64,000 bases of DNA. Source: Rhodeus uyekii. Its lineage: Eukaryota; Chordata; Actinopteri; Cypriniformes; Acheilognathidae. The position numbers were made by a program, and so were the translations under genes. Each line of letters opens with the position of its first letter. Position 1 is the first letter of the stretch. Of this stretch, positions 58,401 through 64,000 are shown in pieces. The notes under the pieces were generated by a model, which saw nothing but the letters and a program-made list of their open reading frames with translations, ran no database searches and was not told the DNA's origin. The DNA lies in the NCBI GenBank assembly GCA_037043235.1, contig JAWRVZ010000310.1:417501-481500 (forward strand), in the 5' to 3' direction.

Positions 58401-59127
58401 CAGGATGTTTGACCCTAATTAAAGCCGGGTTGCGACGGCAAGAGACGTGAGGACTGATATACGACTCGTGTCGGTTTGAGTCTGCCGTTGACCTGTGTTT
58501 TACCCTGCCGTGTCACTGTAAGCACTGATAATGAGGATTTACAGCTGACCGCTGCTTCTGGACGCAGGACACACATGTCAGAAACACTGGAAAGACAGCG
58601 TTTGTTTCTCACGAGAACGGCGTATCGGCATCACTAATGACTGAGAATCTCAGCGTTTGAAGAGCCGTTTTAATGACGAATGAAAGAAAAAAGCCTTTCT
58701 CTGAATGAAAGCAGCCCTCAATCGAGTTTGAGTTTATGCTCATGTATTAATTGCAAGGAGTTTTGTTATTAAAATTACAATTCTGCATAATTGTAACACT
58801 TAATGACAATATTTTTCATGGATTACACAAATGCAAACGTCTGAAACGTACTGGGAGCGCAATATCCACTTTTAGACTTCGCTTGGGAATATTCTTTTCA
58901 TGGTACGATGTAAATATTATTCACTGTATTTACTGTGTCAAAGTTATATTGAGAGAAAAACCCCACACAGAAAAGTTCGGTTTTTAATTCAGAAATTATA
59001 AAAAATCCCAGTAAAAAATAATTTACGAATATCTCATACCACAACAAATCCTTTGAATTTGACCTTATTCATAACATAATTTAAAATTAGAAGTGTAAAA
59101 CAAACATAAATTATAATGCTACAGCTT

Positions 59128-59205
59128 TCCAGTAGAGCACGGTGCTCGCAACACCAAGGTCATGGGTTCGATTCCCAGGGAAAGGAAGTCAATGTGTTTC
59201 TTGAC
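59128..59205 (+). mobile_element. tRNA-derived SINE fragment
   Basis: CCAGTAGAGCACGGTGCTCG and AACACCAAGGTCATGG lead to a perfect box B, GGTTCGATTCC, then CAGGGAAAGGAAGTC and GTCAATGTGTTTCTTGA. It has the best-preserved box B of the copies in the window. Confidence 0.77.
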
Positions 59206-59929
59206 GTTACGTAAACATTAATAATGATCAATAGCGCTATTATTAGAATAGTGTTTTTATAGAATAATTATTTACAGAGAAATATAATAATAATAATGTA
59301 GATTTGACAGAATCCAGCCTGGGAATAATGTCTTGTTTTGTAACCATGATGTTTGTGGCTGTTGTTCTGCCACCGTGTTCAAAGTTTAATGCAAACTTCA
59401 TACAGGCTAGCAGATGCAACATTTTCCCATATAAAAGCATTATAAAGAATACGACTAACATGTCGGCATGTTGCGTTGATATCTTGCACTCATTTGTTTG
59501 ACTGTATATCGCATGCATCTCTTTTTCCATTTTTCACGTTAAGTGTTTTGTATGTGTCTGTGTTTTCAGGGGTTGAAATGCGGGAGAAATCACATTTTTG
59601 TAGATATTTGTGGTCTGAAACGGTCATGAGACTGAGAAGTATGAATTGATTGACATTATGGGGCGGGACTTCCTGTGTGTCTGACCAATGGCGTGTTTTG
59701 CTGCAGAAGTGACTCTCTTAAGCTTTAAAGATGATTGGGATATTTCTCTCGTAATTGATATGCCACACGCTGAAGAAAAACCACAGCAAAAAGACTTAAT
59801 CATCTACAGCTGATGAGAGAAATTTGTTTTTTGGAGCGTCTGCATCCTGCTCCTCAATCCAGCTGTGACGATCAGAGGAGAGCTCGTGCATCTGGACGGC
59901 TCTGTCCACAGATGATGGGATGCCGGCCG

Positions 59930-60170
59930 GTTTCCCCCGCTCGCAGCCAGGCATGAGGCTTGTATCGGTGGCTGGTGCTGCAGGCCGTGCGCGTCGAGGT
60001 TTGAGAAGACAGGAAAGCTCTCTGACCCGTGGCGGAGTTCAATTAGCATTTGCAAATTACACCTGCTCTCCATGCCGCCTGTGCGAGCCGAGTGCCGCTG
60101 CGCCCGTCGCCGTCGGGCATGGCAGGGAGGGGAAGATGTTGTCGGTGTTATTGCATGGCTGTATGAAATA
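59930..60170. promoter_or_regulatory. Candidate intronic regulatory block
   Basis: Unique GC-rich segment with TTCAATTAGCATTTGCAAAT (POU/homeodomain-like, 60029) in otherwise CpG-containing sequence. Frames overlap without domain support. Confidence 0.27.
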
Positions 60171-60419
60171 TTAACGCCACAGAGCCGGCTCTCCGGGTCC
60201 CTGTACTCATCAAAAATAGAGCAGAAAGAGAAGGCGAGAGGAAAAGAGGAGCTAGGGGCGTCGCCGCACCACCCTGCCTGTAATGACGTTAACCTTTGCC
60301 CTCACCCCTATCTCTACACCTCGTGACCCGAGCCACCCATTCTTCCGGAGGAAAACAGCTTCCTCGTGAAGGGGCGATGACATTTGAAGAGGTCCAGCTC
60401 ACCCGCCGTCGCCACAGGG

Positions 60420-60421
<2 letters not shown>

Positions 60422-60462
<41 letters not shown>
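60422..60462. repeat. (TG)n microsatellite
   Basis: About 20 pure TG units, followed by some 270 bp of AT-rich sequence. Confidence 0.96.
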
Positions 60463-60465
<3 letters not shown>

Positions 60466-61263
60466 ATTTTTTAATATATCTCAATGTTGTTCATAAATAG
60501 ATTTTTTAGTTTAACTAACCTCTTTTTATTTGTATCTATTTTTTGTTATATACCATATACATTAAAACATATATATATATAAAATCTGAATACAATACTG
60601 ATATATAAATACAATAGTATATATATTATAATATATTTTATGTGTATTTATTTTATATATGTACTATTTTTTTATTAATAAAAAATGTTTTTAATTAATC
60701 TCAATGTTATATAAATTGGTTTATTATTTTAACTAGCTTGTTTATATAATTTAAAAATAAATAAGAATATAATACTTTTTTTTTTTTCAAAAGCACATAC
60801 ACCCAGTGCTTAAATTTACTAGACCACAAAAATATTTGTATTTATTATTTGTTCATATTAAATGTGATCGGCAAATAACAATCTTGAAACAGCTGTCAAG
60901 TCTTTATTCACACATAATGAGCAGAAATGTCCTTGTGTTTGTGTTCAGTTCTTCTCCAGTTCTCTGGTGTGATTCACTTCCAGATCGTTTCTAGTTCCCA
61001 AAGACTTTCAACATTATCTTCAATAGGTTTCAAGTCCGGACTTTGATTTGGCCGAATGTGACTTTGAGCTCAGAGATACTAGTGGATTTATTATATATAA
61101 TGTGTGTTTATACATGTATAGTGAGTGAATGTATGAATCTTCATCAACGTTTTGTAATGCTTTATTTTATTGTTAAAGGATAATAACCCTAATCTCACCT
61201 GCTACAAATGTAATGATGTCAAGCGCTCACTTCAAAGCAGACAAATCGTTGTCTTCTGTTATG

Positions 61264-61268
61264 CGTGC

Positions 61269-61300
<32 letters not shown>
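61264..61300. repeat. (GT)n microsatellite
   Basis: GCGTGCGCGTG start, then about 14 GT units. Confidence 0.95.
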
Positions 61301-61301
<1 letters not shown>

Positions 61302-61964
61302 TGGGGAGCAGATGTGTTTGAGCTTCCTGTACTGAAGGATGTGCCACAAAACGTGTTGCATAAACACAATTGGCGATGTAATTATCGAGCTCGCCATGAA
61401 TCAACTGCTTGAGTGGAAGCAAAACGAGTCGCCGTTGACGTTCTTCCCCCTTTAAATCAAATTGGTTGTTATGAAACAATGGCCTTCTCCAGATCAATCC
61501 TCTTATTTCCTGCGGTTCTGCCGCTCTCTCTTCAGTGTCGTTGCAGGCGCGGTGAGCAGAGATGTGAGGGTCTGGGAACAGTGCTTTCGTTTGGTCACAT
61601 TTGTACAGTATAACAGTATAATGTCTGACCCATATTGCAGGAAATCACTTATATCTGAAATCTGATGTACAGTAATAACAGACGGACATGTGAAACTGAT
61701 TAAAGGGATATGCATTAAAATGCATTTGTCCTGAGCCTGTTTTGCTTTTTTATTTATTTAATTTTTTATGTAGAACCTAAAATATATTTTATGATCTGGA
61801 ATTGATGTGTTGATGTCAGCTTTTTAAACTATTTTATTTTTGAAAAAAATTAACTGCATGAAACATTTGATTTTTTTTAAATCAATTAGATTTGTGATAA
61901 TAATAATGTAATAATAAAGACTTTCGTAAATTATAAAAATAAATGTTAAATTTTTTATAAAATG

Positions 61965-62330
61965 ATAAATAGTATTATTATTATTATTAATAATAATATT
62001 AATAACAATTATTATTTAAAGAATGTAATTTATTATTATTAATAATAATTATTATTGTTTAAATGATAATAATAATAATGTAATAAATACTTTTTTAAAT
62101 GATAGTTATGAAAATTATTTCAAAATATTTTTTAATTATATTATTAATAATAATAATAATAATGTAAAGAAATTATTATTATTATTATTGTTGTTGTTAT
62201 TTAAAGAATGTATAATAATAATAATAATAATAATTATTATTATTATTATTTAAATGAATACATGCAGTAGCAGTAGTAGTATAATAGTATAATAATAATA
62301 ATAATAATAATATTTTATTGAAAAGGTAAA
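61965..62330. repeat. (AAT)n/(ATT)n cluster with perfect palindromes
   Basis: Alternating AAT and ATT runs over some 360 bp. At 62217-62250 an AAT run meets an ATT run to form a perfect palindrome with 17-nt arms and no spacer. The phrase TTTAAAGAATGTA occurs twice (near 62015 and 62199), indicating duplication. Confidence 0.9.
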
Positions 62331-63214
62331 TAGTGTTTTTAAAAGCAGATTTTGTTTTTTTGTTTGAGGTAACTTATATAGGATAGCTTATATATAAGAT
62401 AACTTATTAGCAGTTATTTCTCATATGTTCCTCTTGTGAATGTTTTGTTTGCCCGTGTCTGTTAAAGATCTGATGCTTGTAATCTGCCGAACGCTGCTGG
62501 TTCCTCAGATGGAGGTGTTGTGTGGTGTGGCTCTCTGTTATGCTCTGACGGCCGCATGAAGCCTGCGCTGAAAAGTGGCGCCTGCTCTGGAAAAACAAGC
62601 GATTTTCTGCAAAGCAGGCCGTCTGTTAATGGACACTGTCACTTAAGCTGCGTTTGAGATTGTGCTGAAGGTTGGCGTCAGGTTATCCAGCGGCTCCACA
62701 CTGTCCTGCAGAAACCACGCCGCTCGGGGAAATAATGCAGCGCTTGGCCATTTTAAAGATTTCCACACTGAATAACGACCTGACCTGCTCCGTCTCCTCT
62801 GGTTCGGGCCGCCCGTCCCTCCTCGCTTTGCTTGATTACACCCACAGGTCTCAAAGGCCGCCTGGAGACACATTTAGTGCAAAATTGCACTTTTACTGCA
62901 TGTGCTTGATGCATCCGTCACTACAGAAGAGCAGAGACGACTCGGAGGAAATCACAGTCGTACGTTTATAATGGAAACACTCACACATGCTGGTTTGAGG
63001 CTTTGCTGTACTGCCGTTATTGAGGGTAGATGTGCTGTAATACAGAGCTGTGAGCGTCTAGAGAAACACCAGCCATATCTTTTGTTTGGTTATTGGTGGA
63101 GATTCATCGAGGTGGAATTAATCCAGACTGACTGCAAGACTCGTGTTGACCTTTAGTCCGTCCACTTCAAACAACAATAGACGACATGCGGAAGCTAATT
63201 AAAGGCATTTTTCT

Positions 63215-63365
63215 TCCAAACATTCATCATTTACACCCTCATGTTGTTTGAACTGCTAGGACTCTCTTTCTTTTTGAAAAACATAACAGATGTTTTATAA
63301 TCTGGAAGTAATATTTTATTATATTAAATAATATACATAAAAAAATTTTATTTAATATATATGTA

Positions 63366-63425
<60 letters not shown>

Positions 63426-63520
63426 AAATACATTTATAATAAATGTATAGTATATATTACTTCCAGATTATAAAACATCTTTTATGTTCTACAGATGAAA
63501 TAAAGTCTTTATATTCTTTA
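63215..63520. mobile_element. Hairpin MITE with TG/TA microsatellite in the loop
   Basis: Arms 63281-63314 and 63455-63488 are reverse complements over 34 nt with one mismatch (core TTTTATAATCTGGAAGTAAT). The left flank TTCATCATTTACACCCTCATG resembles the diverged end of a very common cyprinid MITE, and AACATAACAG / TTATGTTCTACAG fits its inner part. The loop holds (TG)n(TA)n at 63355-63425. Confidence 0.6.
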
Positions 63521-63859
63521 TAAAGACTATTTATATGTATACATATGTATGTGTGTGTGTGTAAATTTGTTTAAAGCACAAAACATTGGAAAACATTGGA
63601 AAACATTGATCAATTAAATGTTGTGGAAAAAAATTTAAATAATGAAAAATAATATTTTTGAATTATTATAAAATAAATGTGAAAATAAAACCTGAATTAA
63701 CCAGAAAGACTCTTAAGACTTGTGCAAACTGCTTCACTTCTTTTGTGAGGTAAAAAAAATTTCGATCAATTATTTGTTTTTACACAAATGTGTCTTATAA
63801 AAATATATATTTATATATGCACATACATACACATATACATGTTCTTTTTTTTATTGTGT

Positions 63860-63881
63860 TTATATATATATATATATATAA
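63860..63881. repeat. (TA)n microsatellite
   Basis: Eleven TA units near the right edge; 63540-63900 is otherwise AT-rich low-complexity sequence. Confidence 0.93.
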
Positions 63882-64000
63882 TCTTTCAGTCTCGATGTGT
63901 GTGGAGGTTCATTGAGACCCAGAAACTGATCACAGAAATGACACACAATATTTTCAGCTTTATGAGTTTTATGTTGGAATGTAATTTCCAGCAAATGCAT

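Larger units (their letters stand above)
17458..64000 (+). other. Inferred first intron, more than 46 kb, no second exon in the window
   Basis: After the donor at 17458 I find no frame with a recognisable extracellular or intracellular domain bounded by splice signals. Stretches in which I see no gene and only minor repeats are 20060-22340 (21430-21600 resembles a dispersed repeat starting GCCTGTTCACACCAAAGATG), 25650-27180, 29980-31960, 32120-39220, 40290-42300, 52420-54140 and 56640-58180. Short open frames there conflict between strands. The inference fails if the 17352 exon is not real or if a small exon was missed. Confidence 0.55.

Noticed and set aside
59128..59205. Functional tRNA gene
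   Set aside because: Box B is perfect but the acceptor stem and box A region do not fold as a tRNA by eye, and the same body recurs as a SINE elsewhere in the window.

Overview
The window looks like nuclear DNA of a ray-finned fish, most likely a cyprinid. The evidence is an L2/CR1-type LINE 3' end of the fish kind, a DIRS-type tyrosine-recombinase retrotransposon with the fish-type inverted ends, several tRNA-derived SINE heads sharing one body, hAT and TA-flanked non-autonomous DNA elements, and very dense CA/GT microsatellites. I see no bacterial, organellar or viral gene content. The species cannot be fixed from this sequence alone.

Layout. Positions 1-1700 are the 3' end of a LINE with one nonsense codon. 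At 1990-5400 an interspersed repeat is split by an RT-deleted, decayed DIRS element (2181-5252). From 5400 to 16950 there is no gene: interspersed repeats, a 112-bp perfect-register tandem array inside a second copy of the split repeat family (12271-12718), a 33-bp minisatellite of about 52 units (14057-15797) and a SINE. A CpG-rich promoter region (about 16970-17200) leads into the only host coding exon I can support, 17352-17457. It encodes a signal peptide and ends at a phase-1 splice donor. I do not recognise the gene; the architecture (secretory leader in its own phase-1 exon, then a very long first intron) is typical of large cell-surface or extracellular proteins.

Everything from 17458 to the right edge (more than 46 kb) reads as intron 1 of that gene. 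It holds SINE fragments, an 811-bp TA-flanked DNA element with two internal palindromes, a hAT element inserted in another hAT element (49413-50422, both with 8-bp target duplications), a 23-bp minisatellite of about 85 units that begins right at the outer hAT's target duplication (50431-52417), many microsatellites, unusually long poly-C tracts, and a hairpin MITE at 63215-63520. Between the repeats are unique, homeobox-motif-rich stretches (for example 19140-19520, 47270-47480, 54960-55570) that look like candidate conserved enhancers, but that is inference.

There is no operon-like or multi-gene system here. The more notable content is structural: nested transposons with readable target duplications, three independently amplified tandem arrays in or next to transposons, and one signal-peptide exon with a giant intron. 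Most open reading frames in the window are chance or repeat-driven and were not annotated.
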